A DNA stretch of 64,000 bases, from positions 4,420,501-4,484,500 of the forward strand of contig NZ_CP145905.1 of assembly GCF_036894955.1 (NCBI RefSeq), read 5' to 3'. The position numbers and the translations under genes are program-made. The stretch is from Paenibacillus sp. KS-LC4. Lineage in GTDB: Bacteria > Bacillota > Bacilli > Paenibacillales > Paenibacillaceae. Below the pieces are notes generated by a model, which saw only the letters and a program-made list of their open reading frames with translations, was not told where the DNA came from and searched no databases. Positions within the stretch are counted from its first letter, which is position 1, and the number at the start of each line of letters is the position of its first letter. Of the stretch, positions 1 to 8,242 are shown piece by piece.

Positions 1-704
1 CCTAGCTTCTCCAGCGTTTCCTCACTGTTCAAACTGCTGAGTATTCGCTTTTTCTGCAGCTGCTTGTCCATCTCGCTTTTGAATTTTATTTCCTTCTGCT
101 TATACAGCCACCTCGTAAAATCATTCTTGTCCAGCAGCTGCTCTACCCAGTCAAGCGGAAAGCCTGTCTCGCGGCCATGCTTCTCTGTAATCGCTAAAAT
201 TTCAGCTCCATAGCGATTTTGCTTACTCTCTCCCCAGCCGGGTATTTGCAGCAGTTCTTCGGCTGTGTGCGGTACAAACGTACTGAACATCCACAGCATC
301 CGATTCGTTGCAATGAGGTAAGCCGACCTCTTCTCTCCTCCTGCTTTCGCCCTGCGCCAATCTCTTAATTGTTCAAAAAGGTCTTGATCTGCGTTCAGTT
401 CGCCATAACATTGCACCATAGCCTGCAAGCTGCCCATTCCCGAATGGCGCCGCCCTTCCAGCATAGATTCAATGACCGGCGTAAAGCCATCTCCCATTCG
501 TACCGCCACGCCATGACGAAAGGCGAGCAGCATGTCCTCCCAGGAAACGCCTTCATACCACACATCAGGCGCGGTTGCCGTATGCTCGCCATCGACCCAT
601 AGCACCGACCAAATGCCCTCCTGTTCACAAATCGACAATTGGGCAGTTTGTACGCCCTCCTCCATCGAGGATTTTTCAAATGTGTTCAAAAAGAAAATTT
701 GCAT
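1..704 (-). CDS. HRDC-domain protein, C-terminus cut off by window edge
   Basis: At least 234 residues of a protein that runs off the left edge. Reading begins MQIFFLNTFEK, with AGGGAGA a few bases upstream of the ATG. Residues ~115-170 carry an HRDC-type helical repeat: LRDWRR...., then AYLIATNRMLWMFSTF, then TAEELLQIPGWGESK, the pattern seen in RecQ and RNase D C-terminal nucleic-acid-binding domains. The N-terminal ~110 residues look like a small beta-rich domain that I do not recognise. No helicase or nuclease motif is visible in the part present, so this is not a RecQ. The role is probably nucleic-acid binding, but that is inferred from the HRDC domain alone. It is preceded by its own promoter and a terminator-like hairpin in the leader. 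Confidence 0.75.
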   Translation of the reverse strand, partial: MQIFFLNTFEKSSMEEGVQTAQLSICEQEGIWSVLWVDGEHTATAPDVWYEGVSWEDMLLAFRHGVAVRMGDGFTPVIESMLEGRRHSGMGSLQAMVQCYGELNADQDLFEQLRDWRRAKAGGEKRSAYLIATNRMLWMFSTFVPHTAEELLQIPGWGESKQNRYGAEILAITEKHGRETGFPLDWVEQLLDKNDFTRWLYKQKEIKFKSEMDKQLQKKRILSSLNSEETLEKL

Positions 705-748
705 CTTTCATCTCTCCCTGGCTGCTCCAATTTCAAATAAAAGGACAT

Positions 749-796
749 AAAAAAAGCACCTCCCCATAGCTCATCCAGAGCGATAGAGAGGTGCTT
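749..796 (-). terminator. Intrinsic terminator inside the leader of the HRDC gene
   Basis: Reading on the minus strand, AAGCACCTC pairs with GAGGTGCTT, and an inner arm (CTATCGCTC with GAGCTATGG, one mismatch) extends the stem. Seven Ts follow. The hairpin lies between the promoter at 825-853 and the start codon at 704, so it does not end any visible gene. It is either an attenuator or the end of a ~70-nt RNA. Confidence 0.75.
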
Positions 797-824
797 CCTC
801 ACGTTCAAATATTCGATTAGCAGT

Positions 825-853
825 ATATTATCATATGCTTTTCAATCTGACAA
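825..853 (-). promoter_or_regulatory. SigA-type promoter for the HRDC leader
   Basis: TTGTCA (848-853), a 17-base spacer and TAATAT (825-830) on the minus strand. The predicted start is near 818, about 20 bases before the leader hairpin. Confidence 0.6.
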
Positions 854-962
854 GCTTTTAAATACGGATTAACCAGCAGTTGCTTTATAAGCTGCATGAT
901 GCCCTGCGAACAGGGAACAATGAAAACGCAAGTATTGCAAATGCAAAATGGAAGGAGGAAGG

Positions 963-1256
963 ATGATCCACATGGATGGCTTCACCGAAGAGGACCGCAA
1001 GCGTTCAACCGACGTCTCAACCGTAGAATCACAGCGAAATGATCTGGTGCCGGAGGAGTTTCCAGAAGGGCCTTACGCAGCGGAGAGACCCGGTATCCCG
1101 CTTGGCAAAAGCTCGCCATGGCGCACAGATCAGCGCCCTAACAACCGTTTCAGCTATGAAAATCGCGCTCTGCATGCAGATTTGAAGCGCGACTATCCCG
1201 GAGCAGATGATGAATTTGTGCTCTCCACCGAATCAGAAGAAAAGGAGCAAAGCTAG
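963..1256 (+). CDS. Small hydrophilic conserved protein, function unknown
   Basis: 97 residues, begins MIHMDGFTEEDRKRSTDVST. The ATG at 963 is chosen because GGAAGGAGGAAGG lies directly before it; an earlier in-frame ATG at 948 overlaps this ribosome site. The protein is strongly charged, has no membrane segment and no known catalytic motif. Its N-terminal pattern (TEEDRKRSTDVSTVESQRNDLVPEEFPEGPY, in two halves) resembles small hypothetical proteins that I associate with Paenibacillus, but I cannot assign a role. It stands alone, and a bidirectional hairpin terminator follows. Confidence 0.75.
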   Translation: MIHMDGFTEEDRKRSTDVSTVESQRNDLVPEEFPEGPYAAERPGIPLGKSSPWRTDQRPNNRFSYENRALHADLKRDYPGADDEFVLSTESEEKEQS

Positions 1257-1321
1257 AAAGGCTAGTTTTGCTCAAGCCCACTCAATGAATTTACCGCACA
1301 AATGCCTGCTCGTCAGGTATG

Positions 1322-1361
1322 AAAAAAAGGTTCAGCGAGACCTGGTCTCGTTGAACCCTTT
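1322..1361. terminator. Bidirectional terminator
   Basis: GGTTCAGCGAGACC pairs with GTCTCGTTGAACC around a 2-base centre (1329-1357). T-runs lie on both sides (seven on the minus strand, four on the plus strand). It separates two convergent genes, 963-1256 and 1457-2866. Confidence 0.8.
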
Positions 1362-1456
1362 TGACCATTGCCGCCTCGAGGCAGGCCGTATTTTTCACGT
1401 CATGCTGCTGCCATGTTGCGCTCTCTTCCGATCAATCAAACCGCTTCAAGCAGCCC

Positions 1457-2866
1457 TTACCATTTTGGCAAGGAGCTGAATACAAGCGCATTGCTGAGCT
1501 CGCGTCCGGCAGGCGTAATTTGCTTGCCATTCGCATATAAGCCGGAGGATGCGCCGCCATCCAAATTCATTGCCTGCTTAGCTCCCAGGCTGACCATTAT
1601 TTGTCCCCATTGCTTTATGGTCGCAGCCGGAACCGTTACTAGCAAAATCGAACCATCGTTCATTATCGCAATTCCGCTTCGTGCGCCAGAGTCGGTTAAA
1701 ATTTTCGGGCTGACAAAACCTTCGTTCGCTGGATCAACCGCCAGCTTGCCGTCCTTTACTAGGCGCGGGCCTGCACCAATTGCGGTATGCACCTCGCTCC
1801 AGTCAATCGCTTTGCCGGAAACATCGTTATAGCTGACGGTATAGTCAACATAACTGCCTTTTTGGAAGCGGCTCGCCAAATACTCCTCCTCCCCTGTAAA
1901 GAAGAGAACATACCCGTCCTTCGGAATATCGACATTCGTATTTTTGCTAACCTTCGTTACGATGCCCTTGCTGACCGTTACAGCCGAGCCTGTGCTCATG
2001 CCGATTTTGCTGCCGCGCTTCGGCGTATACATAATGGCAGCAGTTCTGCCTGGAGTAGGTGTCCGATTAACGAAATATACATACCAGCTTTGTGAGGATT
2101 TCCCGGGGCTGCTTACTTTGCCACTCATCTTCACCTGCAGCGTATCCATAAGAGCCGAGCCATCCCATTGAAAGCCAATGCTCGTTCCTGTATTTCCAAT
2201 ATGCTCGACAACGCCGTCGCTAATAATATTGCCATAAGGCTCAGGAATGCCGCCATACGATTCAAAATAAGTGCCATTAATGGCCGCAGCCGCATTGTAC
2301 AAGGAAGCGATGCCGGATAAGCCCTGCGTCAAACCAACGGTTCTTCCAGACAGACCCGCTGTTACAGGCATCCCTTTCGGAATTGCCACGGTTTGAACCG
2401 TGAAGGAGCGCCCTCCAGCAGACACGCGCTTCGAAGCTGCCACCGCTTTGTATGAAGTTGATGCCGCGCGGATCGTTACAGGCAGCTCAAGCTTGCCCTT
2501 ATACGAAGCGGACGTCACAAGAACGCGAATTTTTGTCTTCCCGGCAGCGACAGGAATAATAACGCCATCGCTGTTCACGCGCGCTACCGCGCCATTGCCT
2601 GATTCATATCGCAATGCCACCTGCTCTGATAGCTTCAGCTTTGCGAGCAGCGGCAGCCTTTCATTAAGAGCGACCGTTACGGCTGAGGCCGGATACGTAA
2701 TCGTGACATTTTTGACAGTTGACTGTGCTTCAGCTGCATACGCCGAGCCTCCAAAATGGTAGGCCGTTTCTCCGCCTGCTGAGCTTAGCAGCAGTAAGGA
2801 AGCACCTCCGATTAAGGCTATGCGCTGCATCCTTTTTTTCCATGATGACTGGGTTAATGATTTCAT
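1457..2866 (-). CDS. Secreted phosphodiester glycosidase (NAGPA-type) with N-terminal Ig-like domain
   Basis: 469 residues. A long signal peptide (basic N-terminus, hydrophobic stretch at ~15-30, an Ala-rich cleavage region near 42-45) points to export. Residues ~50-135 look like a bacterial Ig-like (BIG2-type) domain. From ~160 to the end runs a phosphodiester glycosidase (NAGPA, formerly DUF2233) domain, with INGTYFE, the IGAGPRLVKDGK block and the family's C-terminal signature NLDGGASSGLYANG. Family members cleave sugar-phosphodiester bonds; the human uncovering enzyme is the best known. The natural substrate here is unknown, and cell-wall or exopolymer sugars are a reasonable guess. Monocistronic, ending at the bidirectional hairpin. 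Confidence 0.85.
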   Translation of the reverse strand: MKSLTQSSWKKRMQRIALIGGASLLLLSSAGGETAYHFGGSAYAAEAQSTVKNVTITYPASAVTVALNERLPLLAKLKLSEQVALRYESGNGAVARVNSDGVIIPVAAGKTKIRVLVTSASYKGKLELPVTIRAASTSYKAVAASKRVSAGGRSFTVQTVAIPKGMPVTAGLSGRTVGLTQGLSGIASLYNAAAAINGTYFESYGGIPEPYGNIISDGVVEHIGNTGTSIGFQWDGSALMDTLQVKMSGKVSSPGKSSQSWYVYFVNRTPTPGRTAAIMYTPKRGSKIGMSTGSAVTVSKGIVTKVSKNTNVDIPKDGYVLFFTGEEEYLASRFQKGSYVDYTVSYNDVSGKAIDWSEVHTAIGAGPRLVKDGKLAVDPANEGFVSPKILTDSGARSGIAIMNDGSILLVTVPAATIKQWGQIMVSLGAKQAMNLDGGASSGLYANGKQITPAGRELSNALVFSSLPKW

Positions 2867-2997
2867 TGTTGTTTCTAGTCCTCCCTAGCTATGTCCAAAA
2901 TTAGGCTCTTATACCTATTTCGGCAGAACTAGGCAACAATTGAACCATTTGTTCAGCTTTGTCTATTCCTTTTTAAATAAACAGCTCGCTTTCCTCG

Positions 2998-4818
2998 TCA
3001 TTTCGAATGAACGCGGTGTATGCTCCGATATTCTCCAGGAGGAATTTCTTGAATTTTTTTGAATGCTCTATAGAATGAAATGACGTTCTGATAACCAATT
3101 TGCTCTGCAATGGATTGAATCGGTTCATCTGTCTCCGATAATAATCGTTTTGCATATTCAAGCCTGACTCTCAGAACGTAATCAATGAATTTCTCCCCTA
3201 GTTCTTCCTTAAAAAGCTGGCTTAATGAACTGGGCTGAAGTTTAAGATAGGCGCTAACACCCGAAAGAGAGAGAAGCGGGTCGGCGAAATTCATATCAAT
3301 ATAGCTTTTGGCTTGGAAGGCGATAACATGATGTCTTCTAGTCTGACGATCTTGCTCCGCACTAGCTTCAAATGCCAGCATCGTACTCATTAGCTCTTTC
3401 TCAAGCTCATCCAACGTTTCTGACTGAGCCCAGAGCTCTGTAAACTTATAACGAAATTCATTCCTCCATAGCTGTTGAATTCCCGGATTCAATACGTTGA
3501 TTTCTTTCTCCATTTGCATAACAAAGCTTTTCACGAACGCAAGCATCTCATGTTTATCAAATCTCATCTCTCTCAGCTGCTTGAACAGTTGTGTCAGTTT
3601 TTTATTACAATCGCTCTCATTTTTGCGGAACGAGTGTACAATATTTTCTATAGCTTGCAAATAGGCGTACTTGTCCAGACTGATTTTTCCTGAGCTTACC
3701 CGATTATCTATCAACGTATTCGTACCAAAAACAGGCTTTAAAGAAACATTCTCCTTCGCATTGCGATACGATTCCGCGATTGTCTCGATGCTGTCTGAAT
3801 CCGCTCCAATCCCTATCGTTACCGTCAACTCCAGATTGTGCAAAATCCAGGATTGAAATTCACTCGCAAGCTCTATAGCTGGTTTCGCAGCTAATAATTC
3901 TGATTTGCATTGATGAACAACAAACGCGATACGATTAGGCTCCATCCATGCATGCCAAACAAAAATTTTACATTGCTGTCCTAAATCGTGAAATGCGTTT
4001 TCTATTATAAATTTGAGTAATTGCTGATCTCTTGCATTATACTTTTCCGTGAAGCGTGAATAGTAATCTATTTCAACGATGATGACACTGAGGCGATCGA
4101 ATTGATACGGCATATTAAGAGCGGTCATTTGGGTCTCGAACTGCTTATCTGTCAAAACCTGCTGTGCTGACAGCAAATCATAAAATAGACGTTGCTGGCG
4201 AAGCAGGCTATATTCCTTAAACAAGCTTTCATAATCTAGGGACTTCTTAAGATGCTGATCCAATGACGTTTCAATGAACGTAGATTCATTATTCGCTTTT
4301 GTAATGCCTGCCTCCTCACTTTGTCTAATAGAGTCTTGCCCTAGCTTATTAAGGATGGATTGTACCGATTGATAGCGAATATGTTTTATAAGAGTAAATC
4401 CAACAAAAATCATTAACATACTAAAGACGACTATCAACATCCATCTTCCTGAAAAAAAAGATAGATTTGTGTCATTATCGTCAACCTCCCTACTCGAATA
4501 GAGCTTCCAATCTGTCTGCTTGGAATTAACAATACTCGCAGAGTCAGCTAACTCCTTCTTCGACATGGCCAGATTTAAATTTATATTCCCTATTAATTCC
4601 AGCGAATTTGAATGGTTAAAATTGGATGATTGAAGGGAGTGTGCGCCTGCATCGGATAGGCTTCGCTGTTCAGCCTCATAGGCTTGATTAACACCAATAT
4701 TTTCATTCTCAGAATTTTGATGCGACATACCGAAAAAGATGAATATAAAGGGAATAACTGCTATAAATAATATAAAAATAAATAATGATGTCGATTGATA
4801 ATAATTATTCATCCTCAT
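2998..4818 (-). CDS. Membrane-anchored AraC-family transcription regulator
   Basis: 606 residues. Two membrane segments (about residues 9-30 and ~125-148) bracket a short ~95-residue outer loop, far smaller than the dCache sensors of many such regulators. A long cytoplasmic region follows. The last ~100 residues form an AraC/XylS double helix-turn-helix, with the typical IAEQIGYQNVISFYRAFKK pattern of the second HTH. The start is set at the ATG 18 bases inside the longest frame, because GGAGG overlaps the first ATG. Regulators of this build in Paenibacillus often control neighbouring carbohydrate or envelope genes; here the downstream gene is the phosphodiester glycosidase. A 33-base perfect palindrome sits just upstream of its promoter. 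The ligand is unknown. Confidence 0.8.
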   Translation of the reverse strand: MRMNNYYQSTSLFIFILFIAVIPFIFIFFGMSHQNSENENIGVNQAYEAEQRSLSDAGAHSLQSSNFNHSNSLELIGNINLNLAMSKKELADSASIVNSKQTDWKLYSSREVDDNDTNLSFFSGRWMLIVVFSMLMIFVGFTLIKHIRYQSVQSILNKLGQDSIRQSEEAGITKANNESTFIETSLDQHLKKSLDYESLFKEYSLLRQQRLFYDLLSAQQVLTDKQFETQMTALNMPYQFDRLSVIIVEIDYYSRFTEKYNARDQQLLKFIIENAFHDLGQQCKIFVWHAWMEPNRIAFVVHQCKSELLAAKPAIELASEFQSWILHNLELTVTIGIGADSDSIETIAESYRNAKENVSLKPVFGTNTLIDNRVSSGKISLDKYAYLQAIENIVHSFRKNESDCNKKLTQLFKQLREMRFDKHEMLAFVKSFVMQMEKEINVLNPGIQQLWRNEFRYKFTELWAQSETLDELEKELMSTMLAFEASAEQDRQTRRHHVIAFQAKSYIDMNFADPLLSLSGVSAYLKLQPSSLSQLFKEELGEKFIDYVLRVRLEYAKRLLSETDEPIQSIAEQIGYQNVISFYRAFKKIQEIPPGEYRSIHRVHSK

Positions 4819-4868
4819 TACAGCATACACCTCCATTATTCGGGCAGTCTAGCCTGATCTCTTTACCA

Positions 4869-4897
4869 ATTATACATAATATGAAAAAAAAAGATAA
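4869..4897 (-). promoter_or_regulatory. Candidate promoter with weak -35
   Basis: TATAAT (4869-4874 on the minus strand), a 17-base spacer containing a T8 run, then a poor -35 (TTATCT at 4892-4897). A good -10 with a weak -35 is what one expects of an activator-dependent promoter, and the palindrome at 4904-4936 lies immediately upstream. Confidence 0.45.
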
Positions 4898-4903
4898 GAT
4901 GGG

Positions 4904-4936
4904 CATCTATAGTTTACGCTTAGTAAACTATAGATG
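4904..4936. promoter_or_regulatory. 33-base perfect inverted repeat, probable operator
   Basis: CATCTATAGTTTAC and its exact complement GTAAACTATAGATG flank a 5-base centre (GCTTA). The centre lies about 58 bases upstream of the predicted transcript start of the membrane AraC regulator. A terminator is less likely: no gene ends here on the plus strand, and the operon to the right already has a terminator at 5023-5050. Confidence 0.5.
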
Positions 4937-5022
4937 ATTTTCGGTTATTAGATGCAGCCTATTAGCGTTCCTATCATGAGTTTTTTCGTTTGCCTGAATC
5001 GGATAACGAAGCTGATTCCAAC

Positions 5023-5050
5023 AAAAAAACGCCCCATAAAAATGGGACGT
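5023..5050 (-). terminator. Terminator of the phosphoramidate-type operon
   Basis: On the minus strand ACGTCCCA pairs with TGGGGCGT around TTTTTA, and seven Ts follow. It lies 11 bases beyond the stop codon of the AraC regulator at 5061, so it marks the operon's end. Confidence 0.8.
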
Positions 5051-5060
5051 AAGACAAAAC

Positions 5061-5864
5061 TCAATAAGGTTCTATCCAGCTTGTATTCATCACGGCAGCT
5101 ACGCGATCCCGATTTGGCGAAACGCCGTAATATCTTTTGTAAATAGAGCCAAATTGGGAACTGGATACATAGCCTATGGAGTGAGCAATTTCTTTCATTT
5201 TCATATTCGTGCTTCGCACAAACACACTAGCCTTTCTCATGCGAATCTGCTGTAAATGCTGCATCGGGGATACTTGATACACTTTCGTATATACGCTGCT
5301 CAAATAAACGGGATGACAGCCTACTAATTTCGAAAGGTCGTGAAGCGTAAGCGGCTTCTCATAATGAAGCAGCATATAGCGATATACAAAGCTTATTCGT
5401 TTGTCGATCTGTTCAGAAGACCTTCGGGCTGATTCCATTGCGCATCCTTTTTCCGAATTTGACTGGAGGAATAATTGAAGATACCGCTCTAATAGATGGA
5501 TGTCCTGTTCAGTCTGAACCGGATTTTTCAATAGCTGCTGTGCTAATTCCCGATCAGCGGGTTTAATGATTGAAATGGAACACTCCGCTTTCTCGTCTGA
5601 GGCATCATCTTCTATATTGTAGACAATCCCTTTATAGCTAATCACAGGATCATGCTGCGGCGCGATGCACAGTGGCCCGGTAGCAAGCACAATCTCCTCT
5701 CTCTCCAAAGGAATGGATCGCTTCTCCTGCATAAGCTCCATCGAATTAAGCGCTAGCAGCAGCATGATTTGATCCCCTTGGATTAGCTGCAATGGCCGTT
5801 GCGTCTTCCTGTTCATCATAATCGACTGTTGAGATATTAAGGAATAGAATCGAAACTTCAACAT
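5061..5864 (-). CDS. AraC-family regulator, last gene of the biosynthetic operon
   Basis: 267 residues. The N-terminal ~150 residues resemble no domain I can name. Residues ~165-262 form the AraC double helix-turn-helix (LTLHDLSKLVGCHPVYLSSV in the first unit, MKEIAHSIGYVSSSQFGSIY in the second). The ATG at 5864 is preferred to an upstream in-frame TTG at 5891 because a GGGGGAATGAGG stretch precedes it. It sits 34 bases past the kinase gene and just before the operon terminator, so it is probably a pathway-specific regulator of the cluster and perhaps of the divergent exporter. The effector is unknown. Confidence 0.8.
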   Translation of the reverse strand: MLKFRFYSLISQQSIMMNRKTQRPLQLIQGDQIMLLLALNSMELMQEKRSIPLEREEIVLATGPLCIAPQHDPVISYKGIVYNIEDDASDEKAECSISIIKPADRELAQQLLKNPVQTEQDIHLLERYLQLFLQSNSEKGCAMESARRSSEQIDKRISFVYRYMLLHYEKPLTLHDLSKLVGCHPVYLSSVYTKVYQVSPMQHLQQIRMRKASVFVRSTNMKMKEIAHSIGYVSSSQFGSIYKRYYGVSPNRDRVAAVMNTSWIEPY

Positions 5865-5898
5865 AACCTCATTCCCCCGTCTCTCCGCCAAATCCCGA

Positions 5899-6414
5899 TT
5901 ATTCAGGCAGCTTCAAGATTTGTGAAACAGTTGCTTCTAAAGAAGCAGTTGCCTCATTTTCAATAATTAGATCGGGCTGCGATGGCTCCTCAAAATCCAT
6001 ATCCATCCCAACAACCTCCTGTACCTGCCCGTTCAAAGCCCCAGTATACAACTCCTTCTGATTACGAGTAATTAAGGTCGCTTTGGATACGCGCAGGTAG
6101 ATTTCATAGTAATTCGAAATATTCGCCCTGTTCCAAGCACGGCAGGAATGGAACATAGAGATCGTCGCGCACACTACATCCAATCCTTGCAAAGCCAGCA
6201 TTCTGCACAATCTTGCATTACGCATGGCGCTTGTATGTCGGTCGGCTGTAGAGTAGCCAAGATCATGACCAAAAGCCTCTCTTAGCATATCGCCGTCAAG
6301 AAAAACAACCGCATCGCTTTGTTCCTTCAAACGAGTATATACTTGCTTACCTATTGTGGTTTTTCCTGACCCTGCCAGTCCTGTAATCCAATAAACGCGG
6401 CCCGATTTGTTCAA
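5899..6414 (-). CDS. CysC-like kinase; probable CDP-amidate 3'-kinase (Cj1415-like)
   Basis: 171 residues, P-loop kinase of the APS-kinase family: Walker A GLAGSGKTT at residues 12-20, LDGDMLREAFGHDLGYSTADR in two parts at ~40-60, and IENEATASLEATV near the C-terminus. The usual APS-kinase FISPYR-type stretch is replaced by ATISMFHSC, so the acceptor site differs. It starts with TTG (GGAGGAAAC upstream) in a TTGA overlap with the previous gene. No sulfurylase or PAPS reductase lies nearby. Three other genes in the operon match Cj1416, Cj1417 and Cj1418. The best reading is therefore phosphorylation of the ribose 3'-OH of cytidine diphosphoramidate, as shown for Campylobacter Cj1415. True APS kinase activity, feeding the sulfotransferase-like domain, is the main alternative. 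Confidence 0.75.
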   Translation of the reverse strand: MNKSGRVYWITGLAGSGKTTIGKQVYTRLKEQSDAVVFLDGDMLREAFGHDLGYSTADRHTSAMRNARLCRMLALQGLDVVCATISMFHSCRAWNRANISNYYEIYLRVSKATLITRNQKELYTGALNGQVQEVVGMDMDFEEPSQPDLIIENEATASLEATVSQILKLPE

Positions 6415-7472
6415 TTTGTTTCCTCCACGGCTCTATTTAAGTATTCCAGCAGCTGCATGAGAAGCTCCCTTTCTTTCATGCAAGCATCCAAGTAAGGTCG
6501 TATGGACAAAGCATAAGCTTGTGCATCCTGCCGACCTGACTTGACATAGTATTGAACGACTTTCGTTCGGATTAACGTCCAGTTGTCATGCAGATCAGTA
6601 AAACCCTTTTGCAATTCCTCATAGTCATTTGAACCAATCACACCTTGATTTTGCAATAAGTCAACAAGCATCAGATTACGTTTCTGATAAAATAACGAGA
6701 AAGACAGTCGGTGACTCATATTGGAGTGCATAGCATTGGAAGAGAGTGCAATCTCAGCAAACTGGTCTCGGAAGTACGCCAATACATCTAGCCCTCTCAT
6801 TGTTGTCTTTTCCTCCGACACTACAGATTCGCCGTAGAGTTGCTTAACTATATTTGACTGGATAATTTTGTAGGACGACTGCAGCTCTGGTCGTTCCTTA
6901 ATGACGCGCAACCCCAATCCAAACAACTGATCTGCCGGAATTGAGTCGTAGGAAAGCTGGAAATCCTGATAGCTTAATTCATGGCTAACGATCTTTCCTG
7001 GCGGAACACAGTCCTCCACCATATAGAAGGTGGATAACTCGTCGCTATACCCATAGATCAAAACGGGATGAATTAATTCCGCTTTACGGCATTCGGGGCA
7101 GAAGGGAAAATGATAACGATTCAATCGCAGAATACAATACATCCCCTCCTGCAAGTAACGTTTGACGAGCTCAATAGCATCTGTATCTTTGTGGAGTGGC
7201 AAATCAACCTGCTGCATATATTCATCGTATAACGCGTTTGGCAAATTCCTTGTAATATAAGGAAATAATGTACCATTCTCTTGTTTATACTTATAAACGG
7301 CGTCGGTTATTACTTCACGCCTAGGAATCTCTATTTCATATTGTGATGTAATGAGAGGAACCAAGTGTTCGAATGCCGAATTCGTTGTCATTAAAATAGC
7401 AACAACATTATTCCAGTAGCAATCAATTCGATTCGTATTATAGGGTACAAAATCCAGTTTAAACACCGTCAT
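6411..7472 (-). CDS. BtrH-like papain-fold acyltransferase, probable
   Basis: 353 residues. The N-terminal ~170 residues resemble the BtrH N-terminal domain (butirosin biosynthesis), a papain/C39-like fold that moves an acyl group from an acyl carrier protein to an amine. The Cys lies in IDCYWNNVVAIL (~residue 18). The His lies in HPVLIYGYS and the Asp in YMVEDC (~135-155). The C-terminal ~180 residues are helical and unassigned. A CPEC pair (FPFCPECRKAE) might bind a metal. It overlaps the kinase gene by 4 bases. With two carrier domains encoded in the same operon, release of the finished acyl chain by transfer to an amine or alcohol is a sensible role. This is inferred from fold and context, since overall similarity to BtrH looks distant. 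Confidence 0.55.
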   Translation of the reverse strand: MTVFKLDFVPYNTNRIDCYWNNVVAILMTTNSAFEHLVPLITSQYEIEIPRREVITDAVYKYKQENGTLFPYITRNLPNALYDEYMQQVDLPLHKDTDAIELVKRYLQEGMYCILRLNRYHFPFCPECRKAELIHPVLIYGYSDELSTFYMVEDCVPPGKIVSHELSYQDFQLSYDSIPADQLFGLGLRVIKERPELQSSYKIIQSNIVKQLYGESVVSEEKTTMRGLDVLAYFRDQFAEIALSSNAMHSNMSHRLSFSLFYQKRNLMLVDLLQNQGVIGSNDYEELQKGFTDLHDNWTLIRTKVVQYYVKSGRQDAQAYALSIRPYLDACMKERELLMQLLEYLNRAVEETN

Positions 7473-7487
7473 TCCCTCCCTCTAGGG

Positions 7488-8225
7488 TTATAGCCTGTCT
7501 CCATACTTGCTCTCATAGAGCAGCAGGTCTGATTCGTGATCAACTTCTAACCATAGTCCGTGATAAGGAATTGCCTTAATGGCAACCCCCTGTTCGATCA
7601 ATCCAGCTAGCAGAGTTGTCAAATCCATGCGCTCCACTAGGCTTTGATCCTGTATGGCGAGAAATTGCCGAATTTTCTGCCACCCCTTTGGCGAAATCCG
7701 AAGCAGCCCCATAAATTGCCCTTCAACCTCCTGAAGAGTGGCTGGCCTGCCGCCGATTTCAATAACCCTTCTGTCGCTTCCCAGTCTGAACGTTTCGGCA
7801 TCGCTTAACGGATTATGGAATCGGGCTTCCCACAAGGGAAGCCAGTCGATATTATAAGGAATGACAATATCATCATCTTCATCTGCGTGCAGCATAAGCT
7901 CTATAGCATCAGGTGAATAGACGATATCGGTATAGCTAACAATGCAAGGCTCGCGCTCTAGCCATTCGGAAGCACAGCACAAACTGGCAAGCATATTCGT
8001 TTGTTCCCATTCCCTATTTTCGAAGTATGTTGCTCCTGCCACTTGTATCCTATCCGCCAAATATCCACGGACGATCGCAATATCGCGAATGGAAGCCTCG
8101 CGAAGCGCTTCAAGCTGTCGATCAATTAATCGTTTGCCTAGCAGCATAGTGCGGCATTTCGGCTCATGCAGGGTATGGGAGCCTAATCTGCTCCCGCGTC
8201 CTGCTGCCAATAGAATAGCTTTCAT
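7488..8225 (-). CDS. Nucleotidyltransferase; probable CTP:phosphoglutamine cytidylyltransferase (Cj1416-like)
   Basis: 245 residues, sugar-nucleotidyltransferase fold. The start MKAILLAAGRGSRLG carries the nucleotide-binding signature, and EPKCRTMLLGKRLIDRQLE follows. An acidic metal site is likely in SYTDIVYSP (~residues 95-103), and the C-terminal LWLEVDHESDLLLYE is typical of LicC-like cytidylyltransferases. I start at the ATG giving the classical N-terminus; a longer frame begins 39 bases upstream inside the methyltransferase gene. Relatives activate phosphocholine or sugars with CTP. Cj1416 uses CTP and N-phosphoryl-glutamine. The operon partners favour the latter, but sequence alone cannot separate the substrates. 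Confidence 0.75.
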   Translation of the reverse strand: MKAILLAAGRGSRLGSHTLHEPKCRTMLLGKRLIDRQLEALREASIRDIAIVRGYLADRIQVAGATYFENREWEQTNMLASLCCASEWLEREPCIVSYTDIVYSPDAIELMLHADEDDDIVIPYNIDWLPLWEARFHNPLSDAETFRLGSDRRVIEIGGRPATLQEVEGQFMGLLRISPKGWQKIRQFLAIQDQSLVERMDLTTLLAGLIEQGVAIKAIPYHGLWLEVDHESDLLLYESKYGDRL

Positions 8226-8242
8226 CTCATGCAACCCGCTTC

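Noticed and set aside
5899-6414. Sulfate assimilation (APS kinase) as the main reading
   Set aside because: No partner genes for sulfate activation, an altered acceptor motif, and a complete set of phosphoramidate-type partners; kept only as an alternative.
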